The position numbers and the translations under genes are program-made. Of a stretch of DNA of 64,000 nt, positions 1-9,331 are shown piece after piece. How positions within the stretch are numbered: position 1 is the first letter of the stretch; every line of letters begins with the position of its first letter. A model generated the notes under the pieces. The model had not been told where the DNA came from. It saw only the letters and a program-made list of their open reading frames with translations, and searched no databases. This DNA is from Blattabacterium cuenoti. GTDB taxonomy: Bacteria > Bacteroidota > Bacteroidia > Flavobacteriales > Blattabacteriaceae. The DNA lies in NCBI RefSeq assembly GCF_014251815.1, contig NZ_CP059202.1:496001-560000 (forward strand), in the 5' to 3' direction.

Positions 1-1666
1 GGAATTAGAGCTTTTTACAAAAATTTATAAATCTTATACAAAACGTTGTTTTCAAGCAAATGTATTAGATTTCGATGACATATTACTTCATACGAATCAT
101 TTATTTTTTTATTTTCCAAATGTTCTTAAAGCATATCAAAAAAAATTTCAATACATATTAATTGATGAATATCAAGACACCAATTTTTCTCAATATACTA
201 TTATAAAAAATTTAGCTTTTCAGCATAAAAATATTTTTGTAGTAGGAGATGATGCTCAAAGTATTTATGCTTTTCGTGGTGCTAACATTTCAAATATTTT
301 AAATTTTCATCTTGATTATAAAAATGTTAAAATTTTTCGTCTTGAACAAAATTATCGCTCTACTAATCACATAGTACAAGCTTCTAATAACATTATTTCT
401 TTTAATAAAAATCAAATTTTAAAAAAAATATGGACAAATAATGAAAAAGGAGAAAAAATAAAAATATATTGTGCTAATTCTGAATTAGAAGAAGCAGAAT
501 ATGTTGCTTCTTCTATTCTTTTAATAAAAGAAAAAACAAATTTTCAATTTGAAAATTTTGCTATTCTTTATAGAGCTAATATACAATCACATATTATAGA
601 ATATTCACTAAAAAAAAAAAATATTCCATATCATGTATATGGATCTATATCATTTGAAAAACGAAAAGAAATTCGAGATTTTTTAGCTTATCTTAGAGTT
701 ATTGTGAACCCCAATGACGAAGAATCTTTATTCCGTATTATAAAAAAAGGAAACCCCAAAATAGTAAATAATATATTAAACTTATCTAAAAAAAAAGGGA
801 TCACAGTTTATAACATCATAAAGAATATCGAAAATTATCAATATTTATTAAAAATTAATAATAAAACAAAAAACAGATTTATAAGTGTAATTTCTACAAT
901 AGAAAAATTACGGATAGAACAAGATAACGCATATATAATAGCAAAAAATTTGGTAAGTTTTTTATTGAAAGAAAATTCTAAAAATTATGATAATAACGAT
1001 TTTCAATACATACTTCATAATATATATCAACACGTAAAAGAACAAAAAGAATTGAAAAAAAATGGAGATACAAGTTTGTCTGGTTTTTTGCAATGTTTTT
1101 ATTTGGAAATGAATGAAAATATTGATCATAAAAAAAATGAAACAAATAAAGTTTCATTAATGACAGTTCACTTATCTAAGGGTTTAGAGTTTCCCATTAT
1201 TTTTATTGTTGGATTAGAAGAAAATTTATTTCCATCTAAATCAAATTTTGAAAATCCTACAAAAATAGAGGAAGAACGTCGTTTATTTTATGTTGCTTTA
1301 ACTAGAGCTCAAAAAAAAGCAATACTCACTTATGCAAAATATAGATTTATATGGGGAGAAAAAAAAAAAAATCTTCCTAGTCGTTTCATTAACGAACTTA
1401 ATAAAAATTTTGTTGATATAGAAAATCATATCATATCAAAAAAAAAAGAAATTCGTTCTTTAAATCATTTTCATAATCATGAAAATGAAAATTATAAATA
1501 TTTAGGAATTAAAAAAGGAGTAAAAATTTTTCACAAAGATTTTGGAGTAGGGACCATTCTAGATATAGAACTACAAAATCAAAATAAAATAGCCTTAATA
1601 AAATTTCAAAAACTGGGAGAAAAAAGAATTTTGATAAAATTGAATAAACTTGTTATTTACTCATAA
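1..1666 (+). CDS. uvrD: UvrD/PcrA-type superfamily 1 DNA helicase, 5' end outside window
   Basis: ATP-dependent 3'-5' DNA helicase used in excision repair and in clearing stalled forks. The frame is open from base 2, so the start lies upstream of the window; the in-frame GTG at 704 is internal. Visible in order: DEYQDT (Walker B, bases ~164-181), GDDAQSIYAFRG (motif III, ~247-285), LEQNYRST (motif IV, ~345-365), TVHLSKGLEFP (motif V, ~1160-1192) and RRLFYVALTRAQ (motif VI, ~1278-1313). The C-terminal tail GVKIFHKDFGVGTIL resembles the small C-terminal domain of PcrA/UvrD. The Walker A motif is not in the window. A run of 13 A at 1359-1371 lies in frame inside the gene. The last 554 residues are seen. 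The family is clear; UvrD versus PcrA naming is not important in this phylum. Confidence 0.95.
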   Translation, partial: ELELFTKIYKSYTKRCFQANVLDFDDILLHTNHLFFYFPNVLKAYQKKFQYILIDEYQDTNFSQYTIIKNLAFQHKNIFVVGDDAQSIYAFRGANISNILNFHLDYKNVKIFRLEQNYRSTNHIVQASNNIISFNKNQILKKIWTNNEKGEKIKIYCANSELEEAEYVASSILLIKEKTNFQFENFAILYRANIQSHIIEYSLKKKNIPYHVYGSISFEKRKEIRDFLAYLRVIVNPNDEESLFRIIKKGNPKIVNNILNLSKKKGITVYNIIKNIENYQYLLKINNKTKNRFISVISTIEKLRIEQDNAYIIAKNLVSFLLKENSKNYDNNDFQYILHNIYQHVKEQKELKKNGDTSLSGFLQCFYLEMNENIDHKKNETNKVSLMTVHLSKGLEFPIIFIVGLEENLFPSKSNFENPTKIEEERRLFYVALTRAQKKAILTYAKYRFIWGEKKKNLPSRFINELNKNFVDIENHIISKKKEIRSLNHFHNHENENYKYLGIKKGVKIFHKDFGVGTILDIELQNQNKIALIKFQKLGEKRILIKLNKLVIYS

Positions 1667-1674
1667 CAACAATT

Positions 1675-2673
1675 ATGGATGATTCAGAAAAAGTTAAATT
1701 AAATTTTTATTATCAGAAAATAATTTGTTTTGTGGCGATTATTTTCTTTTTCATAAAACTAATCACTTGGAATATAACTTCTTCTCTATCTATATTTAGC
1801 GATGCGATAGAAAGTTTCATTAACATTATTAGTGGTTTTATTGGATTATGTAGTCTTTATATATCCTCTTTACCTAAGGATAAAAATCATCCATATGGAC
1901 ATGGTAAAATAGAATTTATATCAACAGCTATAGAAGGTGTTTTAATTTCTATAGTCGGGGTTACTGTTTTTACAAACACTTTTATACGTATTAAATATAA
2001 CATACATGAAATTATTTTATCAAAATTAAATTATGGTTTACTTTTGATGTCTTTTACCGGAATTATTAATTATTTACTAGGCTTTTTGGCTTGTAAAATA
2101 GGCCAGAAAAATGGAGCTATAACATTAATAGCTAGCGGAAAACATCTTCAAATCGATACTTATTCTACTTTTGGAATAGTTGTAGGATTAATTCTATTAA
2201 ATATAACCAAATGTACATGGATAGATCCTATTATTTCTATTATTTTTTCATCCATAATTTTGTATACAGGATTCAAATTACTGAGGAATGCTGCAGCTGG
2301 AATTATGGATGAATATGATAAAAAACTTTTGAAAAAATTATCATTTTACCTAAATGAAAAAAGAGATATTCATTGGATTGATCTTCACCATTTAAAAATC
2401 ATTAAATATGGGAGTGCGTTGCATATAGATTGTCATCTAATTGTTCCATGGTTTTTTAACGTCAAAGAAGCTAATGAAGAAGTAAAAAAATTAACTCAGT
2501 TAACAAAAAATGAATTTGGATCTAAAGTAGAATTATCAGTTCACGTTGAAGCTTGTTCTCATATTCATTGTATATTCTGTTTGAATCGCTTTTGTCAAGT
2601 AAGAAAAAAGCTTTTTTCAAAAAGAAATCTTTGGACTTTAGATAAAACATCTTATTATAACGAAAATAAATAA
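1675..2673 (+). CDS. Cation diffusion facilitator (cation efflux) family transporter
   Basis: Inner-membrane divalent metal/proton antiporter, most likely for zinc, iron or manganese. 332 residues, with hydrophobic helices at about 16-33, 36-62, 80-104, 118-140 and 162-200, followed by a soluble C-terminal domain from ~212. The second helix carries SDAIES with D43, and the fifth has H157-x3-D161 in GKHLQID, the typical metal-site pattern. NHPYGHGK at 71-78 is the signature of this subfamily. The C-terminus holds several Cys and His residues (CSHIHCIFC), probably binding metal. It starts 8 bases after the helicase stop, so it is probably cotranscribed. The metal cannot be told from sequence. 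Confidence 0.9.
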   Translation: MDDSEKVKLNFYYQKIICFVAIIFFFIKLITWNITSSLSIFSDAIESFINIISGFIGLCSLYISSLPKDKNHPYGHGKIEFISTAIEGVLISIVGVTVFTNTFIRIKYNIHEIILSKLNYGLLLMSFTGIINYLLGFLACKIGQKNGAITLIASGKHLQIDTYSTFGIVVGLILLNITKCTWIDPIISIIFSSIILYTGFKLLRNAAAGIMDEYDKKLLKKLSFYLNEKRDIHWIDLHHLKIIKYGSALHIDCHLIVPWFFNVKEANEEVKKLTQLTKNEFGSKVELSVHVEACSHIHCIFCLNRFCQVRKKLFSKRNLWTLDKTSYYNENK

Positions 2674-2683
2674 ACTTTAAACT

Positions 2684-3295
2684 ATGGAATACAATACAAA
2701 TCGTATCAAATTGGTGATCCCAGAGTATGGTAGAAATATTCATAAAATGATAGACTACGCAATACAAATAAAAAATAGAAAAAAAAGAAATCGTTATGCA
2801 TGGGGTATTATGAAATTAATGACAAGTTCTACTTATCCTAAATTTCATAAATCAATTCCTTTTTTTAAACTATGGAACCAATTGCTTATTATGTCTAAAT
2901 ATCAATTAGATATTGATTCCCCTTTTTCTAAAAAACAACCTATTCCTAAACCTATCCAAAAAGAAACCTGCAATATGAATGTTTTCAATAAAAAAGTAGT
3001 GTATCCTGAATATTTGACTAATTTCAGATATTATGGAAAGATAATAAGAAATATGATTCATGTCGCAATACATTGCAAAAATACACAAAAAAAAGAAGGA
3101 TTATTTTATGCTATTGCTAACACAATGAAAAAAAACTATTTAAGATGGAATAAAAATATGGTGGAAGATGACGTCATATTTAAAGATTTAAAAGAACTTT
3201 CAAAAGGAAAAATATGTTTAATGAATAATACAGATACATTATTACAGTGTTCTCATATTTTAAAATATAAAAAAAAGAAAATTAATAAAAAATAA
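2684..3295 (+). CDS. DUF4290 family protein
   Basis: 203-residue soluble protein of unknown function, limited as far as I know to Bacteroidetes. I recognise the conserved N-terminus MEYNTNRIKLVIPEYGRNI and the later LWNQLLIMSKYQLDIDSP, typical of DUF4290. It lies just upstream of murA, the usual position of this family in Flavobacteriia. That suggests coexpression with cell-wall synthesis but does not establish function. The protein is basic, with a lysine-rich tail probably exaggerated by AT drift. No signal peptide, membrane helix or catalytic motif is visible. Confidence 0.85.
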   Translation: MEYNTNRIKLVIPEYGRNIHKMIDYAIQIKNRKKRNRYAWGIMKLMTSSTYPKFHKSIPFFKLWNQLLIMSKYQLDIDSPFSKKQPIPKPIQKETCNMNVFNKKVVYPEYLTNFRYYGKIIRNMIHVAIHCKNTQKKEGLFYAIANTMKKNYLRWNKNMVEDDVIFKDLKELSKGKICLMNNTDTLLQCSHILKYKKKKINKK

Positions 3296-3324
3296 AATCA
3301 GTTTTAAATCATTATTTATATATA

Positions 3325-4632
3325 ATGGATATTTTCAGAATAAGAGGAGGGTCCCCTTTAAAAGGAGAAATTCAGCCACAAGGTGCTAAAAATGAATCTT
3401 TGCAGGTATTATGTGCTGTCTTATTAACTCCAGAAAAGTTGAGAATTAAAAACATACCAGAAATAGGAGACGTTAAATGTTTAATGCAGATTCTTAAGAA
3501 TTTAGGTGTTTTAGTAAAAAAAAATGGAATTGGAGATTATACTTTTCAAGCAAAAAATATAAATACTGAATATTTTAATACGGAAAAATTTTGTGAATAT
3601 GGAAAATCTATCAGAGGGTCAATTATGATTGCAGGTCCTTTACTTGCTAGATTCGGAAAAGTTTGTATTCCAATTCCTGGAGGAGATAGAATAGGAAGAC
3701 GACGTTTAGATGCTCATTTAACAGGATTAAGATCATTAGGAATTAATATACATTATAAACACAAATATTTCGATTTATGTATTAAAAATAGCTTGACTGG
3801 AGAGTATATTTTAATGGAAGAAGCTTCTGTTACTGGAACAGCTAATGTCATTATGGCTGCTACTTTAGCTAAAGGAAAAACGACTATTTACAACGCAGCT
3901 TGTGAACCTTATATTCAACAATTATGCAAGTTGTTAAACAAAATGGGGGCAAAGATTAAAGGAATAGGATCTAATTTAATTAAAATAATTGGAGTTAAAG
4001 AATTAGGGGGATGTGAACATACCATATTACCTGATATGATCGAAATAGGAAGTTGGATTGGATTGGCTGCTATTACTTGTTCTGAAATAACAATTAAAAA
4101 CGTTAGTTGGGAAAATTTAGGAATCATTCCTTACACATTTCATAAAATGGGAATTAAATTAGAAAAAGAAAAAGATAACATTTATATTCCATCACAAAAA
4201 TCTTATAAAATTCAAAAATCATTCAATAATGCAATATTAACAATATCTGACGCACCATGGCCTGGATTGACTCCAGATTTATTAAGTATTTTAACTGTCG
4301 TAGCTACTCAAGCTGAAGGAAGTGTTTTAATTCATCAAAAAATGTTTGAAAGTCGATTATTCTTTGTAGATAAACTTATTGAAATGGGGGCTCAAATCAT
4401 ATTATGTGACCCTCATAGAGCTACTGTTATAGGATTAAATCATCAATCTTCTCTTAGAGGAGCGGTGTTAAATTCTCCAGATATAAGGGCAGGGGTCTCT
4501 CTTCTTATAGCAGCATTATCTGCCAAAGGAACTAGTATTATTAAAAATATAGAACAAATAGACAGAGGATATGAAAATATAGATAAAAGATTACGTATTT
4601 TAGGTGCAGATATTCTAAGAATGAAGGAGTAA
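3325..4632 (+). CDS. murA: UDP-N-acetylglucosamine 1-carboxyvinyltransferase
   Basis: First committed step of peptidoglycan synthesis: transfers enolpyruvate from PEP to UDP-GlcNAc in the cytoplasm. 435 residues, full length for the family, with the two-lobed inverse barrel repeat. K22 in GAKNE is the conserved catalytic-site lysine. The loop that carries the reactive Cys in E. coli (C115) reads PGGDRIGRRR, so the position is Asp (D121). In other bacteria this replacement is active and gives natural fosfomycin resistance; it appears to be the normal state in this lineage. The C-terminal DRGYENIDKRL is well conserved. Located after the DUF4290 gene with a 29-base gap. Confidence 0.97.
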   Translation: MDIFRIRGGSPLKGEIQPQGAKNESLQVLCAVLLTPEKLRIKNIPEIGDVKCLMQILKNLGVLVKKNGIGDYTFQAKNINTEYFNTEKFCEYGKSIRGSIMIAGPLLARFGKVCIPIPGGDRIGRRRLDAHLTGLRSLGINIHYKHKYFDLCIKNSLTGEYILMEEASVTGTANVIMAATLAKGKTTIYNAACEPYIQQLCKLLNKMGAKIKGIGSNLIKIIGVKELGGCEHTILPDMIEIGSWIGLAAITCSEITIKNVSWENLGIIPYTFHKMGIKLEKEKDNIYIPSQKSYKIQKSFNNAILTISDAPWPGLTPDLLSILTVVATQAEGSVLIHQKMFESRLFFVDKLIEMGAQIILCDPHRATVIGLNHQSSLRGAVLNSPDIRAGVSLLIAALSAKGTSIIKNIEQIDRGYENIDKRLRILGADILRMKE

Positions 4633-4800
4633 TTTTTCCTCAATAATATTTTATTCTTTATGTAGAAACACAAAGAAAAAGAATGATATATTTTTTGTGA
4701 TACATGAAATATGTGTGTTATTTCAAAATCATATAACTTTACATATCATACAAATAAACAAATTAAATGAAAAAGATCAAAAAAATAATAACGAAAAATT

Positions 4801-5283
4801 ATGACAAAATTTGAATATATAACTAAAGAAGGATTAGAAAAATTACAAAAAGAAATAGAAAGGTTAGAAAATATAGAACGTCCAAAAATATCTATGCAAA
4901 TTGCAGAAGCGAGAGATAAAGGAGATTTATCCGAAAACGCGGAATATGATGCTATAAAAGAAGCTCAGGGTTTTTTAGAAATGAATATAGCTAAATTAAA
5001 AAAAAAATTATCTAATGCACGTATCATAGATGGATCGCAAATTAATAGGACTAGAGTTTCTATTCTTTCCACGGTAAGAGTAAAAAATTTAACCTATGGA
5101 GGCGAACAAATATATACTTTAGTTCCAGAGGGGGAAACAGATTTAAAATCTGGAAAAATATCCATAAACACTCCTATATCAACAGGATTACTTGGAAAAC
5201 AAGTGGGACAAATAGCCCATATTAAATTACCCAATAAAATGATCCTTGATTATGAAATATTAGAAATAGCATTTCATGAATAA
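4801..5283 (+). CDS. greA: Transcription elongation factor GreA
   Basis: Enters the RNA polymerase secondary channel and stimulates cleavage of backtracked RNA. 160 residues: an N-terminal antiparallel coiled coil (~1-75) with the acidic tip DLSENAEYDA (D42 and E45), then an FKBP-like C-terminal domain (~80-158) ending in YEILEIAF. Length and tip match active GreA. Its last 8 bases overlap the start of the HIT-protein gene, so the two are translationally coupled; the greA–HIT pair is common in Flavobacteriia. Confidence 0.97.
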   Translation: MTKFEYITKEGLEKLQKEIERLENIERPKISMQIAEARDKGDLSENAEYDAIKEAQGFLEMNIAKLKKKLSNARIIDGSQINRTRVSILSTVRVKNLTYGGEQIYTLVPEGETDLKSGKISINTPISTGLLGKQVGQIAHIKLPNKMILDYEILEIAFHE

Positions 5284-5680
5284 TAATAACATATTTCAAA
5301 AAATAATTAATGATGAAATTTTATCTTATAAAGTAGCGGAAAATTCTGATCATTTAGCTTTTTTGGATATTTATCCTATAAAAATAGGACATACTTTAGT
5401 CATTCCGAAAAAAATTAATGTAGATAAAATTTTTTCTCTTACAGAGAAAGAATTCATCTCTATTATGTCTTTCACGAGAAAAGTAGCTTTAGGAATTGAA
5501 AGAACTATACCTTGTAATCGTGTAGGTATATTTATTATGGGATTCGAAATTCCTCACGTCCATATTCATTTAATTCCTATGGATAAAGAAAGTGATGGTA
5601 ATTTTTCCAAAAAAAGAATGATTTTATCTTCAAAAAATTTTCTAATTTTATCAGAAAAAATAAGAAAATCCATTCAATAA
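5276..5680 (+). CDS. HIT family (histidine triad) protein
   Basis: Cytoplasmic nucleotide-binding hydrolase of the HIT family, likely acting on AMP-linked substrates (Hint-like purine phosphoramidase). 134 residues. The triad HVHIHLIP is at about 94-101 with H94, H96 and H98. Upstream parts such as IGHTLVIPKK (~38-47) fit the family fold. The start ATG lies inside the end of greA (8-base overlap). The physiological substrate cannot be read from the sequence. Confidence 0.93.
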   Translation: MNNNNIFQKIINDEILSYKVAENSDHLAFLDIYPIKIGHTLVIPKKINVDKIFSLTEKEFISIMSFTRKVALGIERTIPCNRVGIFIMGFEIPHVHIHLIPMDKESDGNFSKKRMILSSKNFLILSEKIRKSIQ

Positions 5681-5698
5681 AAATGTAAAATTTTATAT

Positions 5699-6469
5699 TT
5701 AATGATTCCAATGAAATAGGATTTTTAATCCTTTTATTGTGTGTAATTTGTCTTTTATATGAATTTTTTTTGTTAAAGGTGTATATATATGAGAAAGACC
5801 TCCAGTAGCTATAACAAAACAATTTTTTTTCAATTCTTGATTCACTCTATTTATTAATCCTTCAACCATACTTAAATACCCATATATAATTCCACTCTGA
5901 ATACATGTTTCTGTATATTGTCCTAGTATACTAGGAGGTTTTTTTAATTCAATTTGTGATAATTGTGCTGTATTTCCAATCAATGCTGTTAAAGAAGCAT
6001 TAACGCCAGGAGCAATAATAACTCCTTGAAGATTTCCATATTTATCTATACAAGTTAAACTTAATGCAGTACCAAAATCCACGACTAAAGTGGGATCTTG
6101 ATTGTTATATAATGTATATGCGGCTATAGCATTAGCATACAAATCTGTCCCCAATTGATGAGAATAATGTTTTATAGGAGAATCGGAATTTCTATCTACT
6201 ATAATAGGTTCTATTTTATGTATTTCATATAAAGATTGTCCCACGATATTTGTAAGGGGAGGAACGACTGATCCAATGACAATATTTTGTATAAATTTTG
6301 AAAAAATTCCATATTGTTGATATATGTTTCGAAATAACAAAATGTATTCATCTAGTGATCTATGTGGATTACTATTAATAATCCACGAACAATTACATTC
6401 TAAATTATAATTATGATCAAATAGCCCAAAACGAAGACTTGAATTTCCAATGTTTATTGTTAACAACAT
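5699..6469 (-). CDS. coaX: Type III pantothenate kinase
   Basis: Phosphorylates pantothenate in the first step of coenzyme A synthesis. 256 residues with the acetate/sugar-kinase fold: N-terminal phosphate loop NIGNSSLRFG (residues ~6-15), GTDLYANAIAAY in mid-protein, and the second phosphate loop DFGTALSLTC. Two differences from the usual family pattern are visible. The first acidic residue of D-x-GN is Asn (N6), and the residue after the catalytic Asp in G-x-DR is Leu. The presumed base, the Asp of GTD, is kept. It stands alone on the minus strand between plus-strand genes. Identity is good, full activity less certain. Confidence 0.87.
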   Translation of the reverse strand: MLLTINIGNSSLRFGLFDHNYNLECNCSWIINSNPHRSLDEYILLFRNIYQQYGIFSKFIQNIVIGSVVPPLTNIVGQSLYEIHKIEPIIVDRNSDSPIKHYSHQLGTDLYANAIAAYTLYNNQDPTLVVDFGTALSLTCIDKYGNLQGVIIAPGVNASLTALIGNTAQLSQIELKKPPSILGQYTETCIQSGIIYGYLSMVEGLINRVNQELKKNCFVIATGGLSHIYTPLTKKIHIKDKLHTIKGLKILFHWNH

Positions 6470-6550
6470 GGTTTACTTCATTTTTTTAATGTTAAAAATG
6501 TGTTTTAAAACAAATAATTGTTTTTTTTGTAACTTCATCATAATAAATAT

Positions 6551-7345
6551 ATGACTAATATTTGTAAAATAAATTTTAAAATAAAAGGAGAAGGAATTCC
6601 CATAGTATTATTACATGGGTTTATGGAAAGTTTAGAAATATGGAATAACATATATTATAATATTTCGAATAAATATAAAGTTATTTCAATTGATCTTCCA
6701 GGTCATGGGAAAAGTATTCTAACATTAAAAGAAAATGCCATTTTTACAATGGAAAAAGTTGCAGAACTTATAATAAAAAAAATCGTCATCAAAGAAAATA
6801 TACAAAAAGCGATTTTTGTAGGCCATTCTATGGGGGGGTATATTGCTTTAGCAATGGCAGAAAAATATCCAGAAATGTTTTTGGGGTTGTGTTTACTTCA
6901 TTCTACAACAAAATCAGATACACTTGAAAAAAAGAAAAACAGGATTCAATCTGTTCAATTAGCCATTTATAATTATCCATTATTTATATCCACAAGTATA
7001 AAAAAATTGTTTTCTTATAAAAAGAAGTTATCTTATTTACAAAAAGATATCTCTTTTGTGAAAAAGATCGCTTCAAATACTCATATTAATAGCATAACTT
7101 CTTTTTTAAAAGGAATGTCAATTCGAAAAGATAGAAGATTTCTGTTGAAAGAAACTAAGTTCCCAAAACTATATATAGCTGGATTGTACGATTTAATTCT
7201 TGATATAAAAAATATTTATGAAGAAACTAAAAATGGAAATCAAGTTTATTTTTTAGCTATACCTACAGGTCATATGGGACATATAGAAGATCCTAAAAAA
7301 ATAGTAAAAATATTAGAAAATTTTATAGATTTTTCTATTTCATGA
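6551..7345 (+). CDS. Alpha/beta hydrolase
   Basis: Soluble alpha/beta-hydrolase-fold enzyme, 264 residues. The oxyanion region is LLHGFMES (~20-27). The nucleophile elbow GHSMGG carries S93, and the catalytic His lies in TGHMGHIEDP near residue 245, with a probable acid in GLYDLILD (~214). No signal peptide. Similar small hydrolases in Bacteroidetes are annotated as esterases or menaquinone-pathway-like hydrolases, but no substrate can be named. Divergent from coaX and followed 15 bases later by the cyclo-ligase gene. Confidence 0.9.
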   Translation: MTNICKINFKIKGEGIPIVLLHGFMESLEIWNNIYYNISNKYKVISIDLPGHGKSILTLKENAIFTMEKVAELIIKKIVIKENIQKAIFVGHSMGGYIALAMAEKYPEMFLGLCLLHSTTKSDTLEKKKNRIQSVQLAIYNYPLFISTSIKKLFSYKKKLSYLQKDISFVKKIASNTHINSITSFLKGMSIRKDRRFLLKETKFPKLYIAGLYDLILDIKNIYEETKNGNQVYFLAIPTGHMGHIEDPKKIVKILENFIDFSIS

Positions 7346-7360
7346 AATGAAAGAAAGGCC

Positions 7361-7933
7361 ATGAACAAAAAAAAATTGCGTGAAAAATATTTTCGTATAA
7401 GAAAGTCTATTTCTAGAAAAGAAATTATTAAAATGAGTTACGAAATTTTTTTTCATTTGAAAAAAATATTTTTTATATGGAAAAAAACATATTATCATAT
7501 TTTTTTACCTATACATGAATATAAAGAAGTAGATACATTTATTATAATTGATTTTTTATTAAAAATAGGAAAATGTGTCACTATACCTTGTTCAAATTTT
7601 AGAAATTTATCTATAGAAAATTGTTTATTTCATAAAAATATTATATTAATAAAAAAAAAATATGGAATTATGGAGCCTATTACTAGACATAAATCTATTG
7701 TTTCAATTTCTCTAATTGAAGTAATATTTGTGCCTTTATTAATATTCGATTCAAAAGGTTATAGAATAGGTTATGGAAAAGGTTTTTATGATAGATTTAT
7801 TCCTTCATGTGAAAAAAATGTTATTAAAATAGGTTTAAGTTTTTTTTATCCCATAAAAAAAATTGAAAACACACATAAAAATGATTTGTTAATAGATATA
7901 GGAATAACTCCCAACCATATTTTTTTCTTTTAA
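7361..7933 (+). CDS. fau: 5-formyltetrahydrofolate cyclo-ligase
   Basis: ATP-dependent conversion of 5-formyl-THF to 5,10-methenyl-THF, salvaging a dead-end folate. 190 residues, normal length. Basic N-terminus NKKKLREKYFRIR as in the family. The C-terminal signature GYRIGYGKGFYDRF (~133-146) matches the conserved G-x-R-x-G-x-G-x-G-x-YDR motif that binds ATP and folate. The ATG follows AAGAAAGGCC, one of few purine-rich leaders here. Fits with folP and MetE, which also use folate one-carbon units. Confidence 0.92.
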   Translation: MNKKKLREKYFRIRKSISRKEIIKMSYEIFFHLKKIFFIWKKTYYHIFLPIHEYKEVDTFIIIDFLLKIGKCVTIPCSNFRNLSIENCLFHKNIILIKKKYGIMEPITRHKSIVSISLIEVIFVPLLIFDSKGYRIGYGKGFYDRFIPSCEKNVIKIGLSFFYPIKKIENTHKNDLLIDIGITPNHIFFF

Positions 7934-7938
7934 AAAAT

Positions 7939-9270
7939 TCAATAAAAAAAAACTTTGAATACATCCCAAACAATAATCAACATCATAATTAAACTAATTA
8001 TTATAAATCCATAAATAGTAGAACGTTCAATAATTTCTTCATTTATTTTCTTTTTTGTTATCATTTCTATTATGATAAATAATATATAACCACCATCTAA
8101 TGATGGAATAGGAAATAAATTTAAAAAAGCTAACCAAATAGATAAAGTGGCTGTTAAAGTCCAAAAAATATCCCAATTCCATTTAGATGGAAATTCTCTA
8201 GCTATAGAAAAAAAACTCCCTATTTGTTTATAAGCCTTAGTTTCTATATGAAAAACATTTTTTAAAAAAAATATTTGATTTTTTAGAACCTCCCAAGCTT
8301 TTTTTATTCCATGAGGAATACTATCAAAAAAAGAATAGTTCTTTTTTTCAAACAAAAAAATTTGATCTAACTCCGTAAAATTTTTTAAATAAATTCCCAA
8401 AATTCCTTTAGGATCTAAAAAAATTTCTTTTTGAATAAGTTTTCCATTTCTGTTAATAGATATTAATATGTTTTCATTATTATATTTTGATAATAAATCT
8501 TTTAATTGATCAGAAAAAAGAACAAATTCAGAATTAATAGCTAATATTTCATCATTATTTCTTAATCCATATTTTTCTGCTTTAGAATTTTTCATAACAT
8601 AATTGATTATAGGAGGAACACGAGGTGTAATAAAAAAATTAAGTTCTTTTCTATCAAAAAGAAGTTTCTTTTTGTCATTATTTAACAATAATTTCACAAT
8701 ATTCCCCATACGATCTACAGTGATAGAATTTCCTAAAAGAATTTCCTTAGGAATATCCTGAAAATAGGGAACATACTTATCATTAACCAATAAAATTTTA
8801 TCTCCATTTTTTAATCCTATTTTTTCTCCCAAAGAATCTACTTCTATACCATATTTAACATTTTTTGTAGGAAGATAAGTTTCCCCATACTTAAATAATA
8901 AAAAAGTAAAAATTAAAACAGCTAATAATATGTTAAAAATAATTCCTCCAGAAATGATCAATAGTCTTTTTATTGCTGATTTGGAACGAAATTCCCAATT
9001 ATTAATTTTATTTTTTGATGAAATGTTTTTATCATCCATCATCATTCCAGATATTTTAATATATCCTCCTAAAGGCACCCAACCTATTCCATAAATAGTA
9101 TGTCCTATTTTTTTTTTTAAAATGGAAAACCATGGATCAAAAAATAAAAAAAATCTTTCCACTCTAACTTTAAACAATTGAGCCATAATAAAATGACCTA
9201 ATTCATGAATAACAATTAATATAGAAATACTAAGTAATAATTGTATAGATCTAGTTAAAATTGATGACAT
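7939..9270 (-). CDS. rseP: Site-2 protease family, RseP-like membrane zinc metalloprotease
   Basis: Intramembrane protease that cleaves membrane-bound anti-sigma factors or signal-peptide remnants. 443 residues. The zinc motif HELGH is at 22-26 in the first membrane helix. Two PDZ-like domains span ~120-295. A second metal-site motif, LFPIPSLDGG, lies near 380-390, followed by a last helix at the C-terminus. All catalytic residues are present. Convergent with the cyclo-ligase gene and divergent from feoA. No RseA-type anti-sigma factor is in the window, so the substrate is unknown. Confidence 0.94.
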   Translation of the reverse strand: MSSILTRSIQLLLSISILIVIHELGHFIMAQLFKVRVERFFLFFDPWFSILKKKIGHTIYGIGWVPLGGYIKISGMMMDDKNISSKNKINNWEFRSKSAIKRLLIISGGIIFNILLAVLIFTFLLFKYGETYLPTKNVKYGIEVDSLGEKIGLKNGDKILLVNDKYVPYFQDIPKEILLGNSITVDRMGNIVKLLLNNDKKKLLFDRKELNFFITPRVPPIINYVMKNSKAEKYGLRNNDEILAINSEFVLFSDQLKDLLSKYNNENILISINRNGKLIQKEIFLDPKGILGIYLKNFTELDQIFLFEKKNYSFFDSIPHGIKKAWEVLKNQIFFLKNVFHIETKAYKQIGSFFSIAREFPSKWNWDIFWTLTATLSIWLAFLNLFPIPSLDGGYILFIIIEMITKKKINEEIIERSTIYGFIIISLIMMLIIVWDVFKVFFY

Positions 9271-9331
9271 TTATAAAATTTAAAAAATAAAAAAGATAAA
9301 TTTAAATCTTTATTCCAAAATAAAATATATT

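Noticed and set aside
704-1666. GTG at 704 as the start of a separate helicase gene
   Set aside because: The same frame is open to the window edge and holds helicase motifs II to IV upstream of 704.
4633-4800. Possible hairpin ATTCTTT…AAAGAAT and near-promoter boxes in the 168-base murA–greA gap
   Set aside because: The loop is 18 bases and the stem is AT-rich; the TAnnTTTG-like string is one base too long. I see no dependable feature in this gap.
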